DNA of 64,000 nt, taken from Paramecium sonneborni (lineage: Eukaryota; Ciliophora; Oligohymenophorea; Peniculida; Parameciidae). Shown in pieces: positions 48,412 to 61,350 of the stretch (the first letter of the stretch is position 1; each line of letters opens with the position of its first letter). The stretch lies in contig CAJJDN010000034.1 in assembly GCA_905182985.1 (NCBI GenBank), positions 589,301 to 653,300 on the forward strand, in the 5' to 3' direction. The position numbers and the translations under genes were made by a program. Under the pieces are notes generated by a model. The model was given only the letters and a program-made list of their open reading frames with translations. It did no database searches and had not been told where the DNA came from.

Positions 48412-48837
48412 ATGAATAAAAATAATAGAAATCCGTAGAAGGTTGCTTATGATAGAACTCTCAAGACAATTGCTAAACGAACTATTAATTGCAAGAATAA
48501 AATTCTTTAAATTTTAAATGATTTTAATACAAAATTCTTACTTATTATTAAAACTAACATTAAACTTAGAAAGTTTAAAGTTATATTTATGGAAAATTTT
48601 ATTTAAGAATAATTGAAAGTAGTTGTTTGCGTAGCAAAATCAAAAATCAAGTTCTTATATTTGTAGCAACTCAATATTATACTGAAAATTGGTCGAAACA
48701 AATTGAATAAAATCAAAATGAGTTTTGTTATAATAAAAAATCAATATGATAGCTTTTACACTAGGAGATAAAGATATGAAATAGAGTAGAGTTGGATTAA
48801 AGGTTTACTTAAGGTAAATAAGTTATTTATAATATGA
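48412..48837 (+). CDS. Possible basic protein, unknown
   Basis: A TGA-free frame of 141 codons, strongly basic (YDRTLKTIAKRTINCKNKI, LRKFKVIFMENF). No introns, no domain. Its length is only modestly beyond chance for a one-stop code, so it may not be real. Confidence 0.35.
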
Positions 48838-48889
48838 TTACATATTGTATTATTGATATACACATTGATAGATTTGTATTCATATTTGT

Positions 48890-49240
48890 TGAGCACTTTA
48901 ATATGAGAATGTTTCAGATTTAGAATTTTTCAATTTGAAATATTAGTTTAAAAATTATATCAATAGATAAAGTATACCATTCGATACAATTATACTCATG
49001 TAGATTTGGATTTTTGATGAATATTCTTTTCATTAAACCAAACTCTTCTCCAAAAATTCCACCTAATAAAAAAGAAATTTTATGAACATGTAAAATACTT
49101 TTTCCTCTTAATTCGAGTAGAAAATAAATGGGTCATTCTAAACCTTAAAAATAATTAAGAAAAACGCTTAGAAAATTGAAACAAATCTTCTTGGATATAA
49201 ATTTTAATTATTGTATTTATAAATTTGGTTCAAAAAAAAT
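48890..49240 (-). pseudogene. Cyclic-nucleotide-binding-domain remnant
   Basis: On the minus strand a CNBD core is visible: YFLLELRGKSILHVHKISFL then GGIFGEEFGLMKR, ending in TGA near 48903. Just upstream the same frame is cut by a TGA (around 49128) with further protein-like sequence beyond it (FNFLSVFLNYFQGLE). No ATG, no channel region. It reads as a fragment of a channel-type CNBD gene, not of the intact soluble CNBD gene next door. Confidence 0.5.
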
Positions 49241-49356
49241 TAATATTAACTTAACTAATCTATGTATAAATTTTCACATTAAACTTATATATTAAGTAAT
49301 TTGAGTAAATTCAGAAGTTGAAAAATATTATGTTACCATGAAAAAAAATCAAGAGA

Positions 49357-49653
49357 ATGAATGCTAATTATGATGACAAAATAGGTAAATAAGTAAATTT
49401 TGAAATTGAAAATAAAGCTTATAAACTAATAAATATGAATTCAGTTAAAGAACGATTATCATATTATGATTCTGGAATTGAAAAAATCCTCTCGATTAAT
49501 CATATTTTAGGGTTAAAGGAACTGGAATCCAATTTAATGATAAAAATTAACTATTTGACTTAGCCTAATGGTAATCAATAGGTTTAGATTTAGATCAAAC
49601 ACTCCAAGCATGCGAAGGATACAGATTTTAAAATTATGATCAAAGCTAACTGA
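49357..49653 (+). CDS. Small protein, unknown
   Basis: A single 98-residue ORF, MNANYDDKIGKQVNFEIENK, with a mixed, non-repetitive composition and use of C-ending codons, ending KDTDFKIMIKAN. Looks coding but has no recognised domain. Confidence 0.45.
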
Positions 49654-50094
49654 TTTAGTTTGTGCCTAATTATTTTCAACAAATAAGATTCAGCAAAGTA
49701 TTCAATTCACTAAGGAAACAGTTATCTTCTCCAAAACTTTAATACTAGGGTTCAATTAAATCTAAATCAGAAGCTAAATTCAAGTGCTCATATTTTTTAG
49801 TTTTCAATTTTTGACTTATTATCATTTTGAAGAAAAAATCAAAAAGTAGTTTTTCTTTTTTCAATTTTCTGAATTTTACACATTTTTCAGTTAAATTAGA
49901 AATTTGTATTAGCATTATTGTAAAAATATTTTTATATTTCCAAACATCAAAAGTTTATATTATAAATAAAAATCTTCTTTTTAAAGTTAATCAAAAGAAA
50001 ATCAGAAAAAATAAATCAAACAAATTAAAAATTATAATGATACCTAAATTATTGATGATACTGATATTGATTTTATTTTATAAATCATTCTTCT
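49654..50094. other. Intergenic, nothing certain
   Basis: An open plus frame near 49827 is rich in Phe/Lys/Ile and looks like chance A+T-rich translation. No RNA gene seen. Confidence 0.35.
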
Positions 50095-53000
50095 TTAATT
50101 GCTTTCTTTTATAAGAATAATTCTAACAAAGATTAATTCTGATCAGTTGCATCATCTATTTTACAATTTTTAATTTAACATTTTTCTGCTTGCAAAATTG
50201 GATACTTAGTGTAGGTTTAGTATGCAATATATTAAGCATTTTAATTGATATCAAGATAGTTTGCACATAAATTAATATCTGATCCAAAAGAATAAGCTAA
50301 TTTATCATCAATAGAAAAAGAAATTGAAAAAACATTTTCATTCTCTCTCTAAATAGTTTAAATTAGAATTAATTCTTCGGTTTTCCATATTTTGATACAT
50401 TTATCATTATATCCTGTCGCTAAGATTTTACCATCTTAGGAGAATGCCATAGTAATAATTTCACAATTATATTATTCTGTGTGAATTTCTTACTCATAAT
50501 ATGCGTCAGTTACCCAAATATAAATTATTCCTTCACTATCCCCAGAAGCAAGGTACTATCCATCTGGTGTAAATATAACAACTTTAACTTTATTTTTGTG
50601 AACTTCTTTGAATTCTACAAATTCATACAATTAGTGTTGATCTTTCTTCCATATAGATATTTTACAATCATTGCTTCCTAAAACTAAAAAACTTCCATCA
50701 AACTTTGAGGAAATCGAATTTACTTTTTAATCATGTTTTTTTTCTAATTTTTATGGTTGATCTTAACCATTATTATTCCAAATTAGAATGTTTCCATCAT
50801 CTAAACCATAGACTACTTGTTAACTTTCTTCAATTATATCGATTGCTGTTATAACTTTATCCGTTATCTAAAATCTTAATTCCTCTCTTTAAATAATATT
50901 CCAAATTAAAATTTTTTTTTATTGTCTAATTAAGAGAAGTTATTTTTCTGGATAGTTAGGAAAATACATTACTTGCAAAGCAGATTAATTAATTTACTCT
51001 ATTTTTTTATTTTTCTGAATATCCCATACTAATATTTTATCTTCACTAGAAGAAACAAGATTTAATCCATCTGGAGAAAAACATAAACTGTTTATATTTT
51101 CAGAATGTCCAAATTATGCTAACTATCCATCCGCAAATTTATTTTCATCTTCATTTATCATCTACCATATAATGATATCTCCATTATTTTAACCTGTTAT
51201 TAAATTATTCTCTTAATTAATCAATGCACATGTTAAATCAACTTTCTTAGTAATAGGTGATGGCTTTATTTTTTCACTCTATAGATCCCATATTTAAATT
51301 TGCTAATCTTCTCCAATTCCCAAAAACTTTTCATCATTAGGTGAAGTTACAATTTAAATAACATCGCTTTTAATTCCTTTAAATTATTTCTAAGAATTTT
51401 GAAAGGATAATACCCCAATTTATTCTTAGCTTTCTTCATTATATATTTTATAAATTAATAATGAACCATCAGAAGAAGAATTTATCATTGAAATTTATCC
51501 AGAATGACCTGCAAATTGATCGATTATTGTTTTCTCATCTTTATCCCATAATATTAATGTTTTATCATCGCATCCAAAAGCTAATAGATTTTTTGTTGGA
51601 ATAAATGATAAAGAAGTGACTATTTTTTGGGTATCAAACTAATGAAATAATGACCATAACCTATCAGTAATTGTAAATAGATAAATCATTTAATTTTTAT
51701 CAGCAGAAGCTAGAAATTGCTCATCTAAAGATAATGCAAGAAAATTAATTCCTTTTGAGGGATTTCTTTCATCACTATAATTTTCAAGTATGTCATAATT
51801 TGTAAAATTAGATTGATAATACTTATATATCTAGATAGCTTCATCATTCCCTCCACAAATAATATAACTTTGACCAAATTCTATTTCTTGAACATCTCCA
51901 TCACAGTTTATTGTAAGTACATCTTAATTTTCATTTTACTAAATATAATAGATATTTTTATTTTATGTCCAAAATATTAAATTATTATCTATAAGTGCTA
52001 ATTTCTTAATTGGACTGTTTAATATACTATCTAAGTTTAAATCTATTAATTTATTTAGAGTAAAATCATTATAACAGTTCCATAATTTTATTTCTATTTC
52101 AGAGGCAGAAATTAAAAGTTTTTAATCTTTAGAAAAAGCCAAAGCCTCAACAGATCCTTTTTAAATAAGTTCATTTTCGTTTAGATTTTCTTACCAAAAG
52201 ATTATCACATTTTAACTCCCAGCAATTATTATAGTTTTTTTGTTTGTGGATAGTTATTCAGATTATAAAAAAATAGCTAGAGAGAAAATTTTTTTTGATT
52301 TTTAAATTTCCAACTCTCTTCTACAAGATTCTTGTCTCAATACCCAAACTCCTACACAAACTTCATCTTATTATTCTTATTAGTACTTGTATCCTGCTAT
52401 CAAATTTTATCCATCAGCTGAAATTCCAATTGATCTCAATTCAAAACTTTGATTAAGAAAAATTTAAATGATTTATGGAAACTCTATATTAATATTCCAA
52501 ATCCTAATACAATTATCGAGACATCTAGATGCTAATTATTTTGAATTTGGAAAAATAACTAATTACATTACTTTTGTTTTATGTTTAAGAGGTTGCTTGA
52601 TTCTTTACATTTTGTCATAATTCCATAATAATATTGTCTAATCACTGCTTCCAGATGCAAGCAATTTTTCATTTTTGTCTTACAAAAAGTTTATGGAATT
52701 TACCTCATCTGTGTGTTCTTCCAATAGTTTAATAATTTCCAAAGTTATACTATTCCATAGAGTAATAGTGTTTTTTTTTCCTGTTGATGCTAATAATTAT
52801 CCATCAGGACTGATTATTAAACAATTAATTTGATCGTTGTGTTATTTGATATGCTATTTTTTTCTTTAAGCGTAATCCCAACAAATTATCTCTCCTTATA
52901 TACTTCCTGAATACAATCTTTTTCCATCCAAACTCATAGTCAAAGCAGTCACTTTCTATTTATGTTCGGAAAGTGTTCTTTATTCTTTACAAATAATTTT

Positions 53001-56000
53001 CCAAATAACATCTTCAATCTTTGCCAAATTAAAATTGCATCCATCAATTTCTACATTTTCAAAAATACTTCTAGATAAATTGCTATTAAAAAAACTTAAA
53101 CCATTTATTTTAGTGTCTGAAATTTTTAGATTTTAGAGACTTTAACCTCCTAAAAATGCTTTAAATTATGATAATAGAAATAAAGAATTTGACGCTGATC
53201 GAACAAGAAAATCTTCTTTTTAAGAAAGCTTTAAAATTTCTATTAACTAATTCACAAATACTTACTCCCTTCCTTTAAAATAATTAATTATAAATTCAGA
53301 AATCTTTTAAAAATTAGCTTTCGAAATATTAAATTTATCATTATTATATATAGATTTTTAAATCTCTTCATTTGTATACTTTTTATTTTCAAAAAAATCC
53401 TAAAATAAATTAATCACATATTTTGCTGCAAAAAATTCTTGAATTGATTTATGTGTAAAAGAATAAACATTTCCCTTACAAGTTAATAATATGCAGCTTC
53501 TTATCAAATTCTTATACTCTTGCTCTTTTTCCGTTCCATCAAAATATTAATCAAGCCAATTTTTTTCTGGTTTTTTGATTTCTTAAAGTTTTTCTAATTT
53601 TAAAAGCCCAGAAATTTGGTGAGTAAAATAAGTTTAATCATTAAGAGTCATTTCAAGTGCCAAAGATTCGGCATAAACCCAGAGATCTATCCTTAGAGCC
53701 TCAAAATTTGATACATTACCTAAACGTTATTGCTTTATCATTTATTGCGCATGATAAAAGTTGATAAAGTTTTCGTAAAATTCATATGTTGTAAATATTT
53801 TCTATCTATATGAACTAATTATAGCATTTTTATCATCTGCTTCTAAACCAGGATAAGTATTAATTTAATTTAAATTATTTAATATTGAAAAATTTTGGAA
53901 AAACTTGATCTCTTCCATAATTTTTAATAATTTATTATATTACTAATCTGGCTCATCATTATAATTATTTATATATCTTTGCTACTAATTCCTAATCTTT
54001 GATTTATATTTTTCAATAATTAATTTTGAGTTTTTTTCACTTTCTTTAATTGCTAAATAATTTTTTTTAAATAGCTCTTTTATTTAAGCCACTTCAGAAT
54101 AAATTTTGGCAAAATTAGGCAAAACCTACACTACAATTTCCATCATATATGGGGTTTATAAGATATTACTTATATTTAAATTATCAATAGAATCTTAATA
54201 CTTTTCCTAGCTCCACAATTCAAGAAGTTCTTTTTCTAATTTTATTATTTGTTCATCCCTTAAGTTTTTAAAATAAGGAAGTAATTTTATATTATCAAGT
54301 ATGTTTTTAACTTTATGACCATTTAGCAAGATTTATTTTTTGTCAACTTCAATATTATCAATTGATTATTTCTTTATAAAAGGGCTAATTTTTGATTAAA
54401 TTAATTTCACATCTTCTGGGTCAACTTTTTTACCCTCAATTTACTATACATATTCATATAAACCATATATTTTATTTTTAACACTTAGATGACTATATTT
54501 GTCAAGATATTCTTTAATTTCCTTCTCTGAAAACTATTAAAGTTCAATGTCAATGAAAGCTTTAATATCTGATCCAACAAACCAACTAGCGAAGTTTTTA
54601 TCTTATAATAATTCTGATCTTGTTGTGATGATAATTTTAAGATTCTTATTATCTTCAGGTTTAATGTTGAACTATTAAGCTAAATCATTAGTTTAATAAA
54701 GATTTTTGCTTTTTATATCATTTTTTAATTCATCGTAACTATCAAGAATCAATACTACACGTTCTCTATTATTGGATATTGCATCTTTTAACTCTCTTAT
54801 TTAGATTCTATCAAAATGATAATAATCTGATTCCATTGCTTCGTTAAACAGATTTTTAATTGGATCTTTGAGGGATGGCAATGAAATAAATATTGGAATC
54901 CAATCCTATTGATTTCTTTAATGTCTTTTCCAAATAAATTCTTCTATTTTTTTTGCTGCTCTACTTTTTCCAGATCCAGCTTAACCTCTAATTAGCATTA
55001 CATCACTTTTTTTATCAAAATCTAAAAATAAATTCACATCAGCTTATTTTACTTCATTCCCATTTTCGTCATCTTCTTCTTATAGTAAAAAATGAATTTT
55101 CGCATCATATTTGTCTTAATGATATTTGTTATTATTTGAACTATAAGTTCTTCTATTTGTTTTTAGTTTTATGTATATTGAATTCATATTTGCGATTGAT
55201 TATTCATGTAAGACTTTATTTCTTCTCATTATTAATAATTCTTTATANTTTTTTTAAATAGCTCTTTTATTTAAGCCACTTCAGAATAAATTTTGGCAAA
55301 ATTAGGCAAAACCTACACTACAATTTCCATCATATATGGGGTTTATAAGATATTACTTATATTTAAATTATCAATAGAATCTTAATACTTTTCCTAGCTC
55401 CACAATTCAAGAAGTTCTTTTTCTAATTTTATTATTTGTTCATCCCTTAAGTTTTTAAAATAAGGAAGTAATTTTATATTATCAAGTATGTTTTTAACTT
55501 TATGACCATTTAGCAAGATTTATTTTTTGTCAACTTCAATATTATCAATTGATTATTTCTTTATAAAAGGGCTAATTTTTGATTAAATTAATTTCACATC
55601 TTCTGGGTCAACTTTTTTACCCTCAATTTACTATACATATTCATATAAACCATATATTTTATTTTTAACACTTAGATGACTATATTTGTCAAGATATTCT
55701 TTAATTTCCTTCTCTGAAAACTATTAAAGTTCAATGTCAATGAAAGCTTTAATATCTGATCCAACAAACCAACTAGCGAAGTTTTTATCTTATAATAATT
55801 CTGATCTTGTTGTGATGATAATTTTAAGATTCTTATTATCTTCAGGTTTAATGTTGAACTATTAAGCTAAATCATTAGTTTAATAAAGATTTTTGCTTTT
55901 TATATCATTTTTTAATTCATCGTAACTATCAAGAATCAATACTACACGTTCTCTATTATTGGATATTGCATCTTTTAACTCTCTTATTTAGATTCTATCA

Positions 56001-59000
56001 AAATGATAATAATCTGATTCCATTGCTTCGTTAAACAGATTTTTAATTGGATCTTTGAGGGATGGCAATGAAATAAATATTGGAATCCAATCCTATTGAT
56101 TTCTTTAATGTCTTTTCCAAATAAATTCTTCTATTTTTTTTGCTGCTCTACTTTTTCCAGATCCAGCTTAACCTCTAATTAGCATTACATCACTTTTTTT
56201 ATCAAAATCTAAAAATAAATTCACATCAGCTTATTTTACTTCATTCCCATTTTCGTCATCTTCTTCTTATAGTAAAAAATGAATTTTCGCATCATATTTG
56301 TCTTAATGATATTTGTTATTATTTGAACTATAAGTTCTTCTATTTGTTTTTAGTTTTATGTATATTGAATTCATATTTGCGATTGATTATTCATGTAAGA
56401 CTTTATTTCTTCTCATTATTAATAATTCTTTATACGACTTACCTCTTAGCTGTCTAACATCTGTTAATATATTATCAACACCTGTTTATATTTTATCAAT
56501 TTTTCTTTAGAGATTCTATAAATCCTTATGAATTTCTGTCAAAAAGACAAAACTTAAATTTACTTGTTATGTCATTTCATTTATATTATTTAAATTTTCC
56601 TGAAATTCACTGTATTTTTCTTATAGTTTTAATGTCAATTCAATTTTATCACTTTATAGACCTTCTTATCTAATTTCTGATTCTAATTTTTTCAATTCAT
56701 ATAATTTTGCTTTAAATTCTTATTAGACTTTTTAGGTAAAAGTGTGTAATTCATGTGAATATAGTTTTTTCTATTCTTCTATCATTTCTTTATCTTTAAA
56801 GATATTACGAACATTCTCATTTTTTTCTACCATCCATAATTATTGAATTATTAATTAACAAAATTGAATTACTTGTGGTTCTTTTATTATATTTTGAATT
56901 TTCATAACACTGAAAAATAAACATTCCCTAACTCTGTAATCAGAACTGCGATCTCTTGCATTTTTTTGTGGATTTCTAAACTCCAAATCAGAATATTTAA
57001 AATTTAATGAAATAGCAACTGTTTGAAAAAAGTTAGCTACTTGTCTAAATTAATATTCTAATGAAGAATTATCATTCTGGTTTAGTTCGTAGCATTCTAA
57101 TTTTGTTATATTATCAATAAATTCTGCTTGAAAATTTTTTACTGTTTTCTTCATATATTCTTGAAATATAAGTTCATCATCATTGTTATCCTTGACATTT
57201 AAATAATCATAAAAATTTTATAAATTTTCAATGTGATTTTTTATTCCATCCATAAACTAATTCATCAATGTTTCATTCTTAGTAAAATTAATAATATATT
57301 TTTATAAATTTTACCTTCCATCTATAGTAGTTTTAGATCTCAATATTAAGGACATTTGAGTTTAATTCTATTAGATGGATTTTTCGTACATCTGTATGAT
57401 ATCATCTAATTTCTTGATATCAGCTTAAGATTTTATTTGAGAAAGGATAATTTAAATTTTGGAGGCAGTTAAAAAATAAATTTTATTCTAATTGTGATTC
57501 AGATTATTTTTTTTAATTTTTTCCTTATTTTTTTAAATTAAAGTCTTGAGCTCATCTTTTTTGGATTAATCAAGAAATTCTCGAGAAGATAGTTTTAATG
57601 ATTTAATTTCCTCTAATTCCTATCTGAAATAACTTTATATCATTTATATCTACTCGATAATTTACTGTTACTTCTTCTAATCTATCAATTATAACAAAGT
57701 ATTTTCATCATCATTCATAGTTTGTATCCATTTATTCATTTTTGAATATTTTTTTTAGATTTACTAGATTACGTTTTATAATAATTAAAGCAGTTTAACT
57801 TATTATGACAATATTTCTTTTTAATTTTCTGTAACAATCAGTTTGTTGTGTTATTCACAAATAATAGTTATAAATTATTGATAAATCTGAAAATTAAATA
57901 TTTCTTTCAACATTGTAGGAAATTCGCTTATATTTTTAATAAGTGTAGTTACACTTTCCTGTTGATCCTATTTTTAAATCAGTTCTTTTTCATAATTCAC
58001 AAGCACTGCAATATGTTTCTTTAAATTCTATATGAATTTCGTATAATATTGGTTAGCATCTTGAATTTCCTTTTTCAAAGTTTCTGTTGTTGTTGAATTT
58101 CTCATGATTATTTCACATTAAAGTCTACAAAAATTTTAGCTTTAAGTTTAATTAAATAATTAATTTAATTCTTATTATTCATTCTTATTCTGAATAGGAA
58201 CAACTTAGATTATTTTACTCGCCAAATATATCTACTTTTGATAAAGTCTTATTTGGATAAATATTTCTTAAATTATTATGGTAATTTTAAATAGATTTTA
58301 ATTTATTAGCTCCAATGGTTTTTTCTCGTAATCATTATTTTCCCACAAGATTTTGGTGACTAAATCTTTATTTTGGTCATTCAAATAATTTAAATAATTC
58401 ATATTACTCTTTAAAAAATCAAGATTAGGATTTTCAAAAAGAAGAAAATTTACTAAATCTCTATCATCACATTCTTTTTCATCCTATTACAAAGTTAGTT
58501 TTACATAATCTAAAAGTGTCTTAAATGTTTATTACTCTTAATTTAAACCATATTCTAACATCAAAAATTATTAGAACTATTCTATTTTTCTAAAATTTAT
58601 ATAAATATCCTTAAATTCTTACTTATTAAAGATAACCGTCCCAAAATTTTAATCATAAGAAGAAACTCTAATGAATTCAGAATTTCTTTCAATTTTCCAT
58701 TATTAGTTTTATTTTTCTTCTTAAAAATCTTTAAACAAATCTTTTTTATGAACTAAAGGTCTGTATGAAATTAAATCAGAAAGCATTTTCACCCAACAAA
58801 AATGTGGCATCCAATTTTTCGAATTAAGTATATAATCTTCATATGCTTTAGATAATTTTATTTGTAATAAAATAGTATTTGTATTTCCTTCTTGTAATGA
58901 TTCTATGATATTCCATTTTAATTATTCAAAAAAAAAATAAAACTCATATTACTTTTCAGCAATTTTAGCTTATGCTTAATTAAATAAATATTTTCCTGCC

Positions 59001-59808
59001 TGAAATATTTGATCTAAAAAACCTTCAGTTATGTTTTAAGTAAAAATAGAGAAAACCAATCATTTTATTAAATTTTATACAATTTCTTAGCCGTCTCTAG
59101 TTTATAAATTTTCAAGAGCTAATTTAGCCACTTAAAGCTCAAATTTTATTCCTGTTTCCCAAATTTATATAAGGCTGCCTTAAATTTAACTTTCTGCTGA
59201 TATAATTTAATGCAGAAGTTTATCTTAAAGATTGCTTTCAACTTCAAATTTACTTTTTCTAATAAAAAGAAATCTTAGAAGATCATTAAGAATTTGCAAT
59301 ACTTCATGACATAAAAAACATGAAGCTTTCACAAATGTAGGAATAGTTTAGATGATTTTTTCTATAGAAACTATTATTTTTTCTTAATATTATATTGCCT
59401 TACATTCATCTTTAACTAATTAATTGATATAATATTTATTGTAAATAAACCATTAAATAGCAATTAATAATTCTTCCCTATTGTCATTATCCAATAATTA
59501 TTTAGAATTTTAATTTATTGATTCAGAGTATTTTTCTAAATTAGATGCAAAATTTTAAGGGAGTTATAATTTTCTTTAACTTTATTTTTCTGAGTTGTGT
59601 ATTTAGGATTTGCTTCCCCATATACATCCCCCACCCCCTCGAAGATTCCAACACAAAGAATTTCTATTTTTATAATACTTATATACCCTGATTCTAGTTT
59701 TTTCATTACAAGTGTTTAATTTTGTTAAGCCTATTCTTTTATTTCACGTAATATTTAGCAGAAGTTTTCTAAAAATATTTGTTGGTCAAGTTGGAATAAT
59801 TTAAGCAT
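50095..59808 (-). CDS. Giant STAND protein: coiled N-terminus, NACHT ATPase, pentapeptide-like stretch, WD40 array
   Basis: After removing the 1.2-kb assembly duplication the gene encodes about 2,800 residues. It starts MLKLFQLDQQIFLENFCQIL (ATG 59806-59808). About 56,435-59,600 is long helical and coiled sequence. The NACHT domain has Walker A GQAGSGKS (54963-54986, repeated at 56150-56173), Walker B VVLILDSYDEL and a sensor-like IIITTRSEL. A pentapeptide-like run (LKISDTKINGLSFFNSNLSR) lies near 53010-53140. The C-terminus to 50095 is roughly 20 WD40 repeats (KILATGYNDKCIKIW). Such STAND ATPases oligomerise when the propeller senses a ligand. A frame break near 59547-59558 and a TGA near 59060 mean introns or indels remain unresolved. 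Confidence 0.8.
54062..55247. repeat. 1,186-bp duplication, copy 1, inside the NACHT gene
   Basis: Identical, as far as compared, to 55249-56434, with one N at 55248 between. It covers the NACHT core including Walker A and B. The exact join at a single N points to unmerged overlapping contigs rather than a real tandem repeat. Confidence 0.85.
55249..56434. repeat. 1,186-bp duplication, copy 2
   Basis: Second copy at offset 1187. Copy 2 continues upstream into the N-terminal coiled region, copy 1 downstream into the WD40 part, so one copy must be dropped to restore a continuous gene. Confidence 0.85.
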
Positions 59809-60480
59809 AGGTTTATATTTTTATTAAATTTACTATTGATTGAAAGAATTAAGAATTAGAAATTTAAATTCAATTATTATGCTCCTTATTATTATGAGTA
59901 ATAGATAAAATATTAGTTAATATCCGATTAAAAAAATTAAAATAAATATTGATATATTATTCTAAAGTAAGTCTTAAAAAATAACTTACCTAAAAAATTT
60001 CCAATTATCTAGTAAACTCTAAGAGCTTCTATTTTTCTGAGGATCTAAGAATTCATTACTTAATAAAAATAAATTTATAGTAGAATTAAGAAAAAAAATG
60101 TATAAATTATTATATAGATTTATTATTTCCAGGTAATTTATTAGATGCTATTTACTAGTTAAATATAAATTATTCAATTAAATCAACTTTGGTTATTCTT
60201 TCAAAATTAGATTATCCTTGTTAATATAATTTTATAGAAATATTTCAGAAGATTATATTTAGTTAAATTCAAAGACATAATATTAAAATTTTAACATCAT
60301 CTTTTTAATTTGATTAAGACTTTTTTTATACAAAAATTTTCATAGGAATCTAAGTTTTCAGAAATTAATGTAAATTTCTTAATCTTATCCAGGTTTATAA
60401 GTCTTTTTTTGGTGAAATTCTTTTAGAATTATTTGTTATTTAAAATATTTGATTTAATAGAAATAATTAAGAAAGAAATA
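59809..60480. other. Intergenic, nothing recognised
   Basis: Very A+T-rich, with short intron-like GT...AG segments but no protein I could build. Confidence 0.35.
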
Positions 60481-61350
60481 TCATACTTTTATTTGATATA
60501 TATTATGTAAAAATATTACGAATATATAATTTAATATAATTTAGATAAATTTGTTTTCAAAAACAAATAATACATATTTGTAATAATTTAGTTTGAAAAT
60601 GTACCTCATATTCATGAGTAACTTTTTCGTTTTATCTTGTTTATTCTGCTCTTTTAAATTTACCCCCCCGATTCTCTATCTTATTATTGATGATTTTGAA
60701 TAATTAATCACCTTTTTTAGTAAAGCAGCTAAGTTTGTTTTTTGTAGTTCATTTTATCTAACCTAAGCGTTATAATTCAATACTGCTAATTCAATTTTAG
60801 GTATTTTCAATTATTCATCAATTTTAAGGGAATCAAAACAGGTTTTCTATTTTGTCTCATCAGTATTCGATTGGATTTATAAATTTATTAGATTCATTTT
60901 TTTGGCTCATTTTTCAAATACTTAGGGGTTTTGGGAAGATTAAGATAAATAAGTAGCTATTACAATTTGCATCGGTGTAGTTGCGTTCTCTCAGAATTTA
61001 TGATAAGTAACCCCAATATACTAACCACAATCTAAGACCTGAATTAATTGACAGGTTTATTCTTAAATATTTGAATCTTATACTATTTGCACTAACCTCT
61101 CCATAATTTCTAATATCATAAGATATGTTTTATAAGAAATAAAATTATAATCTTCTGTAGCTGTTGAGCATTTGGATTATTTAATTCTTTCGATAATTTA
61201 GTTTTTGGGGCTCTTCTAAATAATTGTAGATTTATTTGTTTTTCTTTGGGTTTAATTTACACTATTTATGATTTATTTAGTCAAGTCATTAAGATTGATT
61301 ATTTTTAAATGATCAAAGCAAGCTTTAAATCAAGTTTTCTTAACTCTCAT
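60481..61350 (-). pseudogene. Helical-protein ORF interrupted by three TGA codons
   Basis: On the minus strand from ATG 61348-61350 one frame stays protein-like for about 245 codons (ILEIMERLVQIVQDSNIQEQ, KTCFDSLKIDEQLKIPKIEL, NELQKTNLAALLKKVINYS) but is cut by TGA at 61330-61332, 60991-60993 and 60907-60909. All three lie in the same frame and no GT-AG intron removes them. Helix-rich sequence suggests an ARM/HEAT-like protein. A pseudogene is most likely. It uses rare GGG Gly codons (the CCCCCCC run near 60662). The frame continues to a TGA at 60481, though the last ~40 codons are less convincing. Confidence 0.45.

Noticed and set aside
54062..56434. Real tandem duplication of the NACHT ATPase
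   Set aside because: The copies are identical without drift and meet at a single N, with unique sequence continuing from only one side of each copy; best explained by unmerged contig overlap.
60660..60670. Telomere-like C-run
   Set aside because: A single CCCCCCC, not repeated CCCCAA/CCCAAA units; it lies inside protein-like sequence as Gly codons on the other strand.
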